From assembly GCA_031291235.1 (NCBI GenBank), contig JARLJL010000006.1, forward strand, positions 248,001 through 312,000: a stretch of 64,000 nt of DNA, given 5' to 3'. Below, in pieces: positions 55,194 to 64,000 of the stretch. How positions within the stretch are numbered: position 1 is the first letter of the stretch; every line of letters begins with the position of its first letter. This DNA is from Sulfuriferula sp. (lineage in GTDB: Bacteria > Pseudomonadota > Gammaproteobacteria > Burkholderiales > Sulfuriferulaceae). The translations under genes were made by a program, and so were the position numbers. The notes under the pieces were generated by a model, which saw only the letters and a program-made list of their open reading frames with translations, did no database searches and was not told the origin of the DNA.

Positions 55194-55345
55194 GGCACAG
55201 CTGGAAATCGGGCGCGAGAAATAAGGCAAATGGCGCTTTTGTCGTTACAGCACAGGTAACCGAAAGCGAACAGCGTCAACCCGTGCTAAAGTAGCCTCTG
55301 GCCAGTGTGGCATTTACAGCAATCGAGATATTAAGGCCCGTAAAT

Positions 55346-56116
55346 ATGAAAGCTGACAATTTCGTTCTCCAGAACTATCTCGACCGCATCGGTTATCAAG
55401 GCGATGCCAAAGCAGATATCGCCACCGTCACCGAGATGATGCGATGCCAGTTATTCACCGTGCCGTTTGAGAATCTGGATGTTCAGGCTGGTAAAGTCGT
55501 GTCGCTGATACCGGAAGAAATTGCCGAAAAAATCATCAGCAGAAATCGCGGCGGCTATTGCTACGAAGTGAACGGCCTGTTTGCCATGGCACTTGATGCG
55601 CTCGGTATTCCCTATCAATTCGTGGCTGCACGGCCCATGTTCTACCCGGTCAAAAGGCCTAAAACGCATATGGCGATCGTGTTAACGCTCAATAATGAAG
55701 CATGGCTGTGCGATTTGGGTTTCGGCAGTTACGGCATCAGAGCACCGATGCGGCTGGATTTGCTTAATGTTGAAGTCAGACAGGATGGCGATACGTTTAA
55801 ACTGGGCAAAACCGACGACGGCGAATATCTGCTGCAGGCGCTGGTCGAAGGCAAATGGGAAAATCAGTACGCGTTCAATCTATCGCCGCAAGACTGGATA
55901 GATTTTGTGCCTGCCAATTACCTGAATTCCACGCACCCGGATACGATATTCGTGAAGAAGCTGTTAATTGTCCTGCACAGCCAGACCGGCAGAACCATAC
56001 TCTTCGGCGATACGCTAAAAACCATCACCAACGGTCACATGGAAAAACGAATCGTCGCACCGGAAGATCGCGCGGCGGTATTGCTCAGCAAATTCGGGTT
56101 GAAGTTGACGGCATGA
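55346..56116 (+). CDS. Arylamine N-acetyltransferase
   Basis: A 256-residue NAT-family enzyme that transfers acetyl from acetyl-CoA to arylamines and hydrazines. The catalytic triad is present: Cys in RGGYCYEVN (about residue 72), His in KTHMAIVL (about 110) and Asp in CDLGFGSYG (about 124). The N-terminal MRCQLFTVPFENLDV is typical. An in-frame start at 55307 exists; ATG 55346 gives the normal N-terminus. It lies alone, followed by a palindromic hairpin. Confidence 0.92.
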   Translation: MKADNFVLQNYLDRIGYQGDAKADIATVTEMMRCQLFTVPFENLDVQAGKVVSLIPEEIAEKIISRNRGGYCYEVNGLFAMALDALGIPYQFVAARPMFYPVKRPKTHMAIVLTLNNEAWLCDLGFGSYGIRAPMRLDLLNVEVRQDGDTFKLGKTDDGEYLLQALVEGKWENQYAFNLSPQDWIDFVPANYLNSTHPDTIFVKKLLIVLHSQTGRTILFGDTLKTITNGHMEKRIVAPEDRAAVLLSKFGLKLTA

Positions 56117-56630
56117 GCGCCGGCTAGCCGGCACTCGGGCTGTTCATCAAGGCGCTGCTGGCTACGCCGCCGTGGATAGTCAGGCTCATGGTCATAGGCC
56201 ATAGCGGAAATTAACCTATTGAATGCCGTACAACGAAGCTTGCCATCGGCTTGACCATGCCATAGCACAAGCCATCCGCGTTCATGGTGACGGTAAATTC
56301 GAGCACCCGGCAGCATCGTTCAACACCCCCTAACGCTACATCCCTGCCCCCTCCCTTGCTAAAAAGACTATGTACCCTGCCGGGTTTCCGGCGCAGTCAT
56401 CGGCCTGCAACACAACAGGCATATTGTCTGCCCTATCATGGGAACGCAGATATTGCCGTTACAGCCAGCGGCTTGAATCGAGCGCTCGATCCTGCACGAG
56501 ATAACAGCGTCACGACGGCAGCAGCATCTGCTAACATCCCGAAATACACAATCTATCCGGGTTCCTGTTTTCAAGACTCGCTATCCTTAACTTTATCGAT
56601 ATGCCTTAACAGGCAATGGCCGGAATCAGC
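56117..56630. other. Long intergenic region with no supported gene
   Basis: This gap of about 500 bases separates the N-acetyltransferase and ABC exporter genes. The frames within it show no coding character, known domain or ribosome-binding site. Only the palindrome at 56119-56132 was seen. The promoter of the ABC exporter should lie in the 3' part. Confidence 0.5.
56119..56132 (+). terminator. Palindrome after the N-acetyltransferase gene
   Basis: GCCGGCTAGCCGGC is a perfect palindrome two bases after the stop codon, flanked by GAG and CTC. It could fold as a G+C-rich hairpin; there is no T-run. Confidence 0.4.
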
Positions 56631-58514
56631 ATGTTCAAATATCTCGAATCGCTCATCCGCGGTACCCGTACCCATGCTGCAATCACGCCGCCTGCGGGGC
56701 TGCTGTCGTTCTACTGGCATTTCGTGCGCCAGACGCCCTGGCCTTACGCGGCCATGCTGGTCACCAGCCTGGGCGTGGCGATGGCCGACATGAGCATTCC
56801 CGTTTTTATCGGCAAGCTGGTGGCATTGATGGCGGCGGCAGATCGCGCTGCCGCGCTGACGGCGCAAGCGCCGATTTTGCTGTTGATGATGCTGGTAGTG
56901 CTGGTCGGACGGCCGTTGCTGCAATTCGCCGATATTGCGATACGCCATAACGCGCTGATGCCCGGCACCACCAGTCTGGTGCGCTGGCAAAGTCACTGGC
57001 ATGTGGTGCGACAAAGCTGGCCGTTTTTCCAGAAGGACTTTGCCGGACGTATCGCCAACCGGGTCATGCAAACGGCACAGTCGTTACGCGATAGCGTGAT
57101 GTCGGCGATCCGGGCGGTACTGTATCTTTCGACCTACGGCATCCTGACGCTGGTGCTGATCTCCGACTTCGACTGGCGGCTGACGGTGCCTACGCTGCTC
57201 TGGCTGACGGCTTACGTGGTTTTCCTGCGGTATTTTGTGCCGCGGCTGCGCGCACTGGCCCGGCAAAGTTCGGAGGTGCGCTCCAAGGTGATGGCGCGCG
57301 TGGTCGACAGCTATACCAATATCCTGACCGTCAAGCTGTTTGCACGTGTAGCCGACGAGGACGCCTATGTGCGCGAGGTACTCGACGAGCATCAGCTGGC
57401 CATCGCCGACCACATGCGCATGACCAGCCGCTTCATGTTCACGCTGCAATCGCTGAATGCGCTGCTGCTGGTAAGCACAGCGACGATCGGCCTGAACCTG
57501 TGGGCGCAGGGGCTGATCAACGCCAGCCAGGTGGCGACGGCCTTGCCGCTGGTGTGGCAGATCACGAATATGGCCGGCTGGGTATCCTTTGAGATCGCCG
57601 GTATTTTCGAAAACATCGGCGCGGTGCAGGACGGCATGGAAAGTATCGCCGTGCCGCACACCATGACCGATGAGCCCGATGCAAGACCGCTCAAAATCAC
57701 CCAGGGCGAGATTCACTTCGAGCATGTCAGCTTTGCCTACGGCGAGAGCAAGCCGGTATTCGACGACATCGATCTGGTTGTCCGCCCCGGCGAACGCATC
57801 GGCCTGATCGGCCGCTCCGGCGCGGGCAAATCGACACTGGTTAATCTGCTGCTGCGTTTCTTCGACGCCGGGCAGGGGCGCATCACGATAGACGGGCAGG
57901 ATATTCGCCATGTCACTCAGGAAAGCCTGCGCATGCGGATCGGGCTCGTCACCCAGGATACCTCGCTGCTGCACCGCTCGATTGCGGACAATATCCGCTA
58001 CGGGCGACCGCAAGCGACGCAAACCGAGATCGAAGCCGCCGCGCGCAAAGCGCAGGCGCACGATTTCATCATGGGTTTGCGCGACTGGAACGGCAGGGAG
58101 GGCTATCAGGCGCATGTCGGCGAGCGCGGCGTGAAGCTCTCCGGCGGGCAGCGCCAGCGCGTCGCGATCGCCCGCGTCATCCTCAAGGACGCGCCCGTAC
58201 TGTTGCTGGACGAAGCCACGTCAGCGCTCGACAGCGAGATCGAAGCCAGCATCCAGGAACAGCTGATCGGCCTGATGGACGGCAAAACGGTAATCGCCAT
58301 CGCTCATCGCCTGTCCACCATTGCACGTCTGGATCGGTTGATCGTGCTCGATCAGGGCAAAATTGTCGAGCAAGGCACGCACAGCGAATTGTTAAGCAGG
58401 AACGGAATCTATGCGGCGTTGTGGCAACACCAATCGGGCGGATTTCTTGCTGAAGCGCTGCCGGACGAAGCCGACCCGGTTACGTCCGTGCCGGAATCGA
58501 CTCACAGCATTTAA
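56631..58514 (+). CDS. ABC exporter, fused membrane and ATPase domains
   Basis: A 627-residue half-transporter. Six membrane helices (about 35-325) precede an ATPase domain (about 360-600): Walker A GRSGAGKST, Q-loop GLVTQDTSLL, signature LSGGQRQR, Walker B VLLLDEATSALD and switch His in IAIAHR. This is the MsbA/multidrug group, forming a homodimer in the inner membrane. ATG 56631 has GGAA at a fitting distance; an alternative ATG lies at 56616. The substrate is unknown. Confidence 0.9.
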   Translation: MFKYLESLIRGTRTHAAITPPAGLLSFYWHFVRQTPWPYAAMLVTSLGVAMADMSIPVFIGKLVALMAAADRAAALTAQAPILLLMMLVVLVGRPLLQFADIAIRHNALMPGTTSLVRWQSHWHVVRQSWPFFQKDFAGRIANRVMQTAQSLRDSVMSAIRAVLYLSTYGILTLVLISDFDWRLTVPTLLWLTAYVVFLRYFVPRLRALARQSSEVRSKVMARVVDSYTNILTVKLFARVADEDAYVREVLDEHQLAIADHMRMTSRFMFTLQSLNALLLVSTATIGLNLWAQGLINASQVATALPLVWQITNMAGWVSFEIAGIFENIGAVQDGMESIAVPHTMTDEPDARPLKITQGEIHFEHVSFAYGESKPVFDDIDLVVRPGERIGLIGRSGAGKSTLVNLLLRFFDAGQGRITIDGQDIRHVTQESLRMRIGLVTQDTSLLHRSIADNIRYGRPQATQTEIEAAARKAQAHDFIMGLRDWNGREGYQAHVGERGVKLSGGQRQRVAIARVILKDAPVLLLDEATSALDSEIEASIQEQLIGLMDGKTVIAIAHRLSTIARLDRLIVLDQGKIVEQGTHSELLSRNGIYAALWQHQSGGFLAEALPDEADPVTSVPESTHSI

Positions 58515-58547
58515 GTACATGCTACGCGGGCTGCGCCGTACCCTGCT

Positions 58548-59297
58548 TCAACCCTGCCGACTGTCGGCAATCTGATCGCAATACTGCTGCAGTGTCTCCG
58601 GCACGCCGGGCGGGCATTCACCGCAGGCACGGTTGCCCGGTACTGCATAATCGATGAATTTTGGATAGGCCAGTTGAAGATTGGCCATGATTTCAACGAA
58701 CTCCGCCAGCGATTTGTCTCCGCCCAGCCGCGGGTTACGGGTTTTTTCCTGAACGATACTGGATACGCGGCGCCCCTGATAGTCGTGCGCCGGATACACC
58801 AGCGTATCATCCGCCAGCGTAAACAGCCTGTCGTGCACGCTGTCGTAAAGCGTCGGCGCGTCGCCGTTCTGGAAATCGGTACGCCCGCAGCCGTCTATCA
58901 GCAAGGCATCGCCAGTCATCACCCGACCGTCGGTCGTATAGGCGAAGTGATTATCGGTGTGTCCAGGAGTATGCAAGGGCATGACGATCATGCTGCCGAC
59001 GATCAACGGTATGCCGTCTTCGATACCGACATCCGCGCACGGCAAGCGGTCGAGCGCGGGGTGTGCGATACGGCTGCCCGCCTCCTGCCGCAATGTGCGC
59101 GCGGCGCTGATATGGTCGGCGTGGATATGCGTATCGACGGTATACGCCAACTTGAGTCCGAGCGCGTTGATTTCGCTCAGGTCGCGCTGCCAGGTGGGCA
59201 GCACGGTGTCGATCAGGATCGCCTGTCCGGTTTCCGCGCACCCAAGCAAATAAGTATAAGTGCTGGATACGGGTTCAAATAGTTGCCGAAAAATCAT
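58548..59297 (-). CDS. MBL-fold persulfide dioxygenase-like (ETHE1-type)
   Basis: A 249-residue metallo-beta-lactamase-fold protein of the ETHE1 type, which oxidises glutathione persulfide to sulfite. Metal ligands: THIHADH (about 55-61), HTPGHTDN (about 109) and the Asp of GDALLIDGCGRTDF (about 127), then VYPAHDY. The GRTDFQNGD element and the C-terminal NLQLAYPKFIDYAVPGNRACG are characteristic. It lies 43 bases after the PhnD-rhodanese gene, supporting a shared sulfur role. Confidence 0.9.
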   Translation of the reverse strand: MIFRQLFEPVSSTYTYLLGCAETGQAILIDTVLPTWQRDLSEINALGLKLAYTVDTHIHADHISAARTLRQEAGSRIAHPALDRLPCADVGIEDGIPLIVGSMIVMPLHTPGHTDNHFAYTTDGRVMTGDALLIDGCGRTDFQNGDAPTLYDSVHDRLFTLADDTLVYPAHDYQGRRVSSIVQEKTRNPRLGGDKSLAEFVEIMANLQLAYPKFIDYAVPGNRACGECPPGVPETLQQYCDQIADSRQG

Positions 59298-59340
59298 GCC
59301 GCTCTCCCGAAGTCAGAACATCAAGGAACGATGCGTCGCA

Positions 59341-60480
59341 TTAATCCTGTTCAACGGGATAGCCGGCATCCTTCCAATCGGGTATGCCGCCGCGCATCCA
59401 GTAAATATTCCGGTAACCGGCCTTGATGGCAGCCGAGGCCGATTTATAGCTCTTCCAGCACGCAGTACCGTCGCAATACATGATGAACGGTTTGGATTTG
59501 TCTGCAGGCAATTTGCTCAGATCAAAGCTGTCCAGCGATGCATCGAAATCCACTTCCTTTGCACTGACTTCCTTATACTCGACCAGAATCGCATGCGGCA
59601 CATGCGCTTGCCGATACAATTCGACATTGCGCACATCGTAAACCGGAACGCCCTGGCCCATCAACGACCTGGCATCGGCAACCGTAACCACTTTGGCGCC
59701 GGCAAGCTGCAACGGCGTCGTGTTTAACATGGAGCCTATCCGTGCAAAGTCCTTGTCACTGGCAGCGACCAAATGCATCGTTGCAGCATTTTTGAGCAAG
59801 GCATTCTGTATCCGCGTTTGCACCGTAGCCGGCACCGAGCTGCTGACAGCCACCCCCTGCACCGGAGTGGACGGCATGGTATAAATAATTCTGCCGCCAT
59901 GCTGGGCTATCCACGCCTTTGCATCGTTTTCGTTGGCTACGGCCACGTCGAAACTGTGGTTACCCAATGCGAACAAGGCCGTACCGTCGAACTGATGATA
60001 CGTAAACGAGGCGAAGTAAGACTTTGGACGTATATTTTGCAGGTTAAGTTCACCTTTAACTTGCGCGGCGAGTAACGATTCGGAATTGGGCATCGCCACC
60101 CGCGCGCCGCGCGCATCTGCCAGCGACGTGATTTTGCTGCCATCCGCAACGACAAATACGGCTACGAACTTCTCCTGCGTTTCCGCAATGGGAACGAATT
60201 TGGCATGCAACAGGCTCGCGATGGTGTGGCTGGGCGCCAGCACAATATCGAAATCTCCATGCTTGCCTCTTTTGGCAGCATCGAAAGCGCTTTTGAATTG
60301 CACCAGGTTCACCGGCATACCTGCTGTCTGCCGTACCTGACGAATAAAATTATTATAACGGCTGGATATATCGTAATCTGCGTATGATTCATCGGGATTA
60401 CGCACGATCGCCAGCGTCAAATCGGCGGAAGCAACGCCGCTTGCGCACAACAATCCAACCAGAATAATTTTATTAATCAT
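59341..60480 (-). CDS. PhnD-like binding protein fused to rhodanese
   Basis: A 379-residue secreted protein. Signal peptide (about 1-19), PhnD-like periplasmic solute-binding domain (about 20-255) and C-terminal rhodanese domain (about 265-375). The rhodanese core shows PVYDVRNVELYRQAHVPHA and the active-site Cys in MYCDGTACWKS, with GGIPDWKDAGYPV closing the domain. Fused sensing of an oxyanion-like ligand with sulfur transfer is uncommon. The start is ATG 60480 (TTG 60483 is also in frame). Confidence 0.88.
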   Translation of the reverse strand: MINKIILVGLLCASGVASADLTLAIVRNPDESYADYDISSRYNNFIRQVRQTAGMPVNLVQFKSAFDAAKRGKHGDFDIVLAPSHTIASLLHAKFVPIAETQEKFVAVFVVADGSKITSLADARGARVAMPNSESLLAAQVKGELNLQNIRPKSYFASFTYHQFDGTALFALGNHSFDVAVANENDAKAWIAQHGGRIIYTMPSTPVQGVAVSSSVPATVQTRIQNALLKNAATMHLVAASDKDFARIGSMLNTTPLQLAGAKVVTVADARSLMGQGVPVYDVRNVELYRQAHVPHAILVEYKEVSAKEVDFDASLDSFDLSKLPADKSKPFIMYCDGTACWKSYKSASAAIKAGYRNIYWMRGGIPDWKDAGYPVEQD

Positions 60481-60508
60481 CAAAATATTAACAGTTCAAA
60501 TATCTGCA

Positions 60509-60733
60509 TCAATGCCCGTGCTTGACCGGTCCGCCCTTGAGCCGGAAAGTCGTACCGCAGTACGGACACATCGCTTCGCCGGTTTTCGCCACATCCAGAA
60601 ACACGCGCGGATGCGAATTCCACGCAATCATTTCCGGCGTCGGGCAATGCAACGGCAAGTCGTCCGCCGTGATTTCGATAAAACGCTGGGTATTATCCTG
60701 CGGCGCGAGATTTTCCTGTGGTGCCTGTGACAT
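60509..60733 (-). CDS. zf-CHCC zinc-finger protein
   Basis: A 74-residue protein with a C-terminal zf-CHCC domain (about 25-70), related to the NDUFS6 accessory subunit of complex I. Metal ligands are probably Cys30 (in PLHCPTP), His41 (in NSHPRV) and the CPYC pair in CPYCGTTFRLKGG. It lies 10 bases after ilvE. The glnE-ilvE-zf-CHCC order is common in betaproteobacteria. Confidence 0.87.
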   Translation of the reverse strand: MSQAPQENLAPQDNTQRFIEITADDLPLHCPTPEMIAWNSHPRVFLDVAKTGEAMCPYCGTTFRLKGGPVKHGH

Positions 60734-60743
60734 CGTTCGTTCC

Positions 60744-61664
60744 TTAAATATAGCTTAACCAGTCGGTGTGCTTGGGGTCGCGGCCATGCACGCAATCGAA
60801 ATACATTTTTTGCAGCTGGCTGGTCACCGGGCCGCGTTCGCCGTTGCCGATCGCACGGTTATCCAACTCGCGAATAGGCGTGACTTCGGCGGCAGTGCCG
60901 GTAAAGAAGGCTTCGTCCGCGCTGTATACTTCGTCGCGGGTGATGCGCTTCTCGATTACCTGCAACCCGATTTCGCCGGCGAGTTGCAAAATGGTATCGC
61001 GGGTGATGCCTTCCAGCGCACTGGTCAGATCCGGCGTATACAGCTTGCCGTTGCGCACGATGAATACGTTTTCGCCGGAGCCTTCGGCGACGAAGCCGTC
61101 CACATCCAGCAACAGGGCTTCCTGATAACCGTCCTGCGCGGCTTCCTGATGCGCGAGTATGGAGTTCATGTAATTGCCGTTGGCCTTGGCTTTGCACATG
61201 GTGATGTTGACGTGATGACGTGCGAAGGACGAAGTCTTCACGCGGATACCGCGCTCCAGCGCTTCCGCACCCATGTATGCGCCCCATGTCCAGGCCGCCA
61301 CGATGACATGGGTAGACAGGGTTTTGGCGGAAATGCCCATGGCCTCGGCGCCGTAAAACGCCATTGGACGCAAATAGGCAGACTCGAGATTGTTGTCGCG
61401 CACCGCAGCAAGCTGGGCAGCGGTAAGGGCAGCCTTGTCGAACGGCATTTTCATGCCCAGAATATGGGCGGAACGGAACAAGCGGTCGGTGTGCTCTTTC
61501 AAACGAAAAATCGCCGTGCCCTTGTCGGTTTTATAGGCACGCACGCCTTCGAATACGCCCATCCCGTAGTGCAGGGTATGAGTCAGAACGTGGGTGGTGG
61601 CATCGCGCCAGGGCACCATTTTGCCGTCGTACCAGATAAAACCATCGCGGTCAGCCATTGACAT
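60744..61664 (-). CDS. ilvE: Branched-chain amino acid aminotransferase
   Basis: A 306-residue PLP fold type IV transaminase, the last step of Leu, Ile and Val synthesis. Segments seen: HTLHYGMGVFEGVRAY (about 32-47), the PLP Lys in ITMCKAKANGNYMNS (about residue 160) and EGSGENVFIV. GGAG lies 7 bases before the ATG. It follows glnE by 67 bases and precedes the zf-CHCC gene. Confidence 0.95.
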   Translation of the reverse strand: MSMADRDGFIWYDGKMVPWRDATTHVLTHTLHYGMGVFEGVRAYKTDKGTAIFRLKEHTDRLFRSAHILGMKMPFDKAALTAAQLAAVRDNNLESAYLRPMAFYGAEAMGISAKTLSTHVIVAAWTWGAYMGAEALERGIRVKTSSFARHHVNITMCKAKANGNYMNSILAHQEAAQDGYQEALLLDVDGFVAEGSGENVFIVRNGKLYTPDLTSALEGITRDTILQLAGEIGLQVIEKRITRDEVYSADEAFFTGTAAEVTPIRELDNRAIGNGERGPVTSQLQKMYFDCVHGRDPKHTDWLSYI

Positions 61665-61731
61665 TGCATATACTCCAGAACTTGAGGTTGAAATCGAATT
61701 TGAAATTGAATATCAAATTGTAACCGAATTT

Positions 61732-64000
61732 TCACCCCAAGACTTGGGTCCATAGCGTTTTAACCGCATCCGCATGCACCGCCACAGTCTCAAATTCCAC
61801 CCGCGCCATATCTTCCCCCTGCAGGCGCAAACCGTGTTGCAGCTGGCGGTATTGACGATATGCCCCGCGTACAGCTTCGGCCATGTCGTCAGGAATCAAC
61901 CCTAGCCCGGCAGCCACCTTGAGCAGCGCCAGATTGCCTGCATTTGCAGTCAACTCGCGATGCCGGGCGCTATATGCAAGTATCAGGAACTGGACGATAA
62001 ACTCCACATCAATAATGCCGCCGGCATCGTGCTTGATATCAAACAAGCCGCTACGATTTGCATGACCGTCGTGCATTTTTTGGCGCATATTGAGCACATC
62101 CTCGCGCAATTTGGCCAAGTCGCGAGGCTGAGTCAGAATTTCGCAGCGTATGGGGTCGAACAACGTCCCGACTGCGGCGTCGCCGGCGACAAAGCGTGCG
62201 CGGGTAAGCGCCTGATGCTCCCAGGTCCAGGCATGATGCCGCTGATAATCGCTGAAAGCGGCAATGCTACTGACCAGCAAACCCGACGCCCCGTCCGGAC
62301 GCAGCCGCAAATCGGTCTCGTACAGCACCCCTGCGCTGGTGGTACTGGATAGCCAGGTAATCACGCGTTGCGCCAGCCGCGCATAATGCTCGGCAGCGTC
62401 GGGCGCATCGTCCTGATACAAAAACACCATATCCAGATCGGAGGCGTAACCCAATTCGCGCCCGCCCAGCTTGCCGTAACCGATCACGGCAAAATGCGGC
62501 ACCGGGCTATGACGGTTGCGCACACCCGCCCAGGCCAGCGGCAGCGTGACGTCCAATATCATCGCAGCCAGATCGGACAGGTAATCCGATAGTTGCTCCA
62601 GCGGCAAAATGCCTGCGAGATCCTGCGCCAGCAAGTGAAACGTCACCCGCTGACGGAAATGGCGCATCGCATCCATCTGCCGCTCGGTGTCGCCGTCCAG
62701 CGCCTGTATCTGCGCATCGAGTTCGGCACGCAGCGCTATCCAGTCGGGCGGCGTATACAGCACGCGGGTGTCGAGCAATTCGTCCAGCAACATGGGATTG
62801 CGCGTCAGATATTGCGCCGCCCACGGGCTGGCCGCGCAGATTTTGGCAAGCTGTTGCAAGGTCGCCGGATACTCCACCAGCAGCGCCAGATACGATGCAC
62901 GCCGCGATACCGTTTCCAGCAGATCCATGATACGTGCCAGCGTACCGTCCGGCGGCGACATGGTTGCCGCAACCGCAATCAATTCCGGCACCAGCGCATC
63001 CAGCCGTGCACGATTGCTGGCCGGCAAACCTATGTAACGGCTGCTCTTGCGCACTTGCTGCAAGCGCCGATATACGGCCTCCGGGTCGATGAATCCCAGC
63101 GCGGCCAATTGCGTCCGGGCCTCATCTTCCTCGATCACGCCCAGCCACAGCGCGCTCAAGGGATGGTGCGCGCCATCGGCATGCGGTGCTGCAAACACCT
63201 TGTCAAAATGCCGGGAAACCTTGGCTCTGTGCGCATTCAGACCGAACAGAAAAGTCTCGTAATCGGCAAAACCCATGCTCGCGGCGATGCGCATTTTGTC
63301 ATCCGCTTGCGCAGGCAGCATCTGTATCTGGGCATCGTCCAGATATTGCAGGCGGTGTTCCAGATTGCGCAGGAAAAAATACGCCTCGCGCAATTCGTCG
63401 ACAGCCGCCTCCGGCAACAGACCGCGCGCCGCCAGCATAGGCAATACCGCCAGTATCGACCGCGTCTGCAATGCCGGCACCTGACCGCCGCGGATCAATT
63501 GAAATACTTGCGCAATGAATTCGATTTCACGGATACCGCCTGGCCCCAGCTTGATGTTGTCGACGCGATCGCGCCGTATCACTTCGCGGCGGATTTGCGC
63601 ATGCAGTTCGCGCATCGCGGCCAGCGCATTGAAATCCAGATATTTGCGGAATACGAACGGGCGGATGATCGCGCTTAATTCATCCAGCCGGCTGCCGCTC
63701 AGCGCCCGCCCCTTGATCCAGGCATAACGTTCCCACTCGCGCCCATGCGTGACCAGATAATCCTCGAAAGCGGAATAACCCATGGCCAGCGGCCCCGCAT
63801 CGCCCCACGGACGCAAGCGCGTGTCGACCCGAAACACGAAACCGTCGGCAGTAATTTCAGAAATTGCCAAGCCTATCTTTTTTGCCAGCAGCACGAAGAA
63901 CTGATGATAGGAAATGGGCTTGTCGCCCGCGGTTTCGCCTTCGTCGGCATACAGATACACCAAATCGATATCCGACGACACATTCAATTCGCCGCCGCCG
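61732..64000 (-). CDS. glnE: Glutamine synthetase adenylyltransferase/deadenylase, 5' end cut by window
   Basis: A partial gene, open at the window edge, with more than 750 codons seen. GlnE adds or removes AMP on glutamine synthetase in response to PII and glutamine. Both nucleotidyltransferase domains are visible: the deadenylase-side motif SSDIDLVYLY at the window end and the second copy GGRELGYASDLDMVFLY (about residue 490 of the visible part), each with paired Asp. The linker and regulatory helical regions lie between. The first domain start lies beyond 64000. Confidence 0.95.
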   Translation of the reverse strand, partial: GGGELNVSSDIDLVYLYADEGETAGDKPISYHQFFVLLAKKIGLAISEITADGFVFRVDTRLRPWGDAGPLAMGYSAFEDYLVTHGREWERYAWIKGRALSGSRLDELSAIIRPFVFRKYLDFNALAAMRELHAQIRREVIRRDRVDNIKLGPGGIREIEFIAQVFQLIRGGQVPALQTRSILAVLPMLAARGLLPEAAVDELREAYFFLRNLEHRLQYLDDAQIQMLPAQADDKMRIAASMGFADYETFLFGLNAHRAKVSRHFDKVFAAPHADGAHHPLSALWLGVIEEDEARTQLAALGFIDPEAVYRRLQQVRKSSRYIGLPASNRARLDALVPELIAVAATMSPPDGTLARIMDLLETVSRRASYLALLVEYPATLQQLAKICAASPWAAQYLTRNPMLLDELLDTRVLYTPPDWIALRAELDAQIQALDGDTERQMDAMRHFRQRVTFHLLAQDLAGILPLEQLSDYLSDLAAMILDVTLPLAWAGVRNRHSPVPHFAVIGYGKLGGRELGYASDLDMVFLYQDDAPDAAEHYARLAQRVITWLSSTTSAGVLYETDLRLRPDGASGLLVSSIAAFSDYQRHHAWTWEHQALTRARFVAGDAAVGTLFDPIRCEILTQPRDLAKLREDVLNMRQKMHDGHANRSGLFDIKHDAGGIIDVEFIVQFLILAYSARHRELTANAGNLALLKVAAGLGLIPDDMAEAVRGAYRQYRQLQHGLRLQGEDMARVEFETVAVHADAVKTLWTQVLG

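Noticed and set aside
56117-56615. Possible decayed gene before the ABC exporter
   Set aside because: Frames on either strand give no recognisable motif; no evidence for a pseudogene beyond open frames.
57084-58115. 343-codon open frame on minus opposite the ABC exporter
   Set aside because: Antisense shadow of the conserved exporter coding frame.
61680-61731. Repeated GAAATTGAA-like units between glnE and ilvE
   Set aside because: Short imperfect AT-rich repeats in a small gap; not a CRISPR array or clear regulatory repeat.

Overview
The window looks like a chromosome segment of a Gram-negative betaproteobacterium. The evidence is the glnE-ilvE-zinc-finger gene order, GlcDEF, EutBC with a dedicated permease, ThpR, Ggt, and many c-di-GMP and PAS/histidine-kinase proteins. 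Sulfur-linked proteins (DsrE-like, ETHE1-like, PhnD-rhodanese) hint at the order Nitrosomonadales, but that is inference from gene content only. Most genes are GC-rich with dense, often overlapping, operon-like packing. One stretch (about 40.9-44.7 kb) is clearly AT-rich and reads as an acquired accessory island.

Layout. 1-2.2 kb: end of a cation-diffusion efflux gene, a flavin-binding PPOX protein, a small membrane protein and a GNAT acetyltransferase. 2.6-10.7 kb: c-di-GMP and sensory genes: a very large PhnD-PASx4-GGDEF-EAL-CZB protein, two tandem host-attachment-family paralogues, and an overlapping FIST / PAS-GGDEF pair. 10.7-18.9 kb: thpR; the AmmeMemoRadiSam trio with overlapping ends; an alpha/beta hydrolase; and an ABC ATPase / FtsX-like permease / HlyD adaptor tripartite exporter. 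18.9-22.5 kb: a phosphoribosyltransferase, a CHAD protein, a small secreted protein and gamma-glutamyltransferase.

22.5-32.1 kb (minus strand): a phosphorelay cluster of three histidine kinases with closely similar cores, a double-receiver protein, a REC-PAS-GGDEF cyclase and a REC-PAS-GAF-HD-GYP phosphodiesterase. Synthesis and degradation of c-di-GMP appear to be controlled by sibling receivers. The middle kinase has Asn in place of the phospho-acceptor His. A 12-codon ORF with a strong ribosome-binding site lies in the leader of the cluster. 32.5-38.7 kb: a secreted DsrE-like protein, an EutR-like AraC regulator, eutC-eutB-eat (ethanolamine use without microcompartment genes) and pyrR. 38.7-40.9 kb: OsmC, an L,D-transpeptidase, and DUF302 and SHOCT proteins.

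40.9-44.7 kb (AT-rich island): a DUF5343 / TIGR02391 gene pair behind an attenuator-like leader; the TIGR02391 member carries an RNPRGH motif that fits the HEPN RNase signature. Next to it is a PAAR / cysteine-hydrolase / Sel1-repeat operon that reads as an orphan type VI secretion effector-immunity cassette. 44.7-45.5 kb: a MerR regulator and an EthD-family gene joined by a MerR-type promoter. 45.5-53.7 kb: glcDEF, a four-carbon acid sugar kinase and a transketolase/phosphoketolase-like enzyme, divergent from an IclR regulator with a palindromic operator lying on its own promoter. 53.9-58.5 kb: a YkgJ-type protein, a DNRLRE-like lipoprotein, an arylamine N-acetyltransferase and an ABC exporter. 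58.5-64 kb (minus strand): glnE (runs off the window), ilvE, a zf-CHCC protein, a PhnD-rhodanese fusion and an ETHE1-like persulfide dioxygenase. No tRNA, rRNA, CRISPR array, insertion sequence or prophage was seen.
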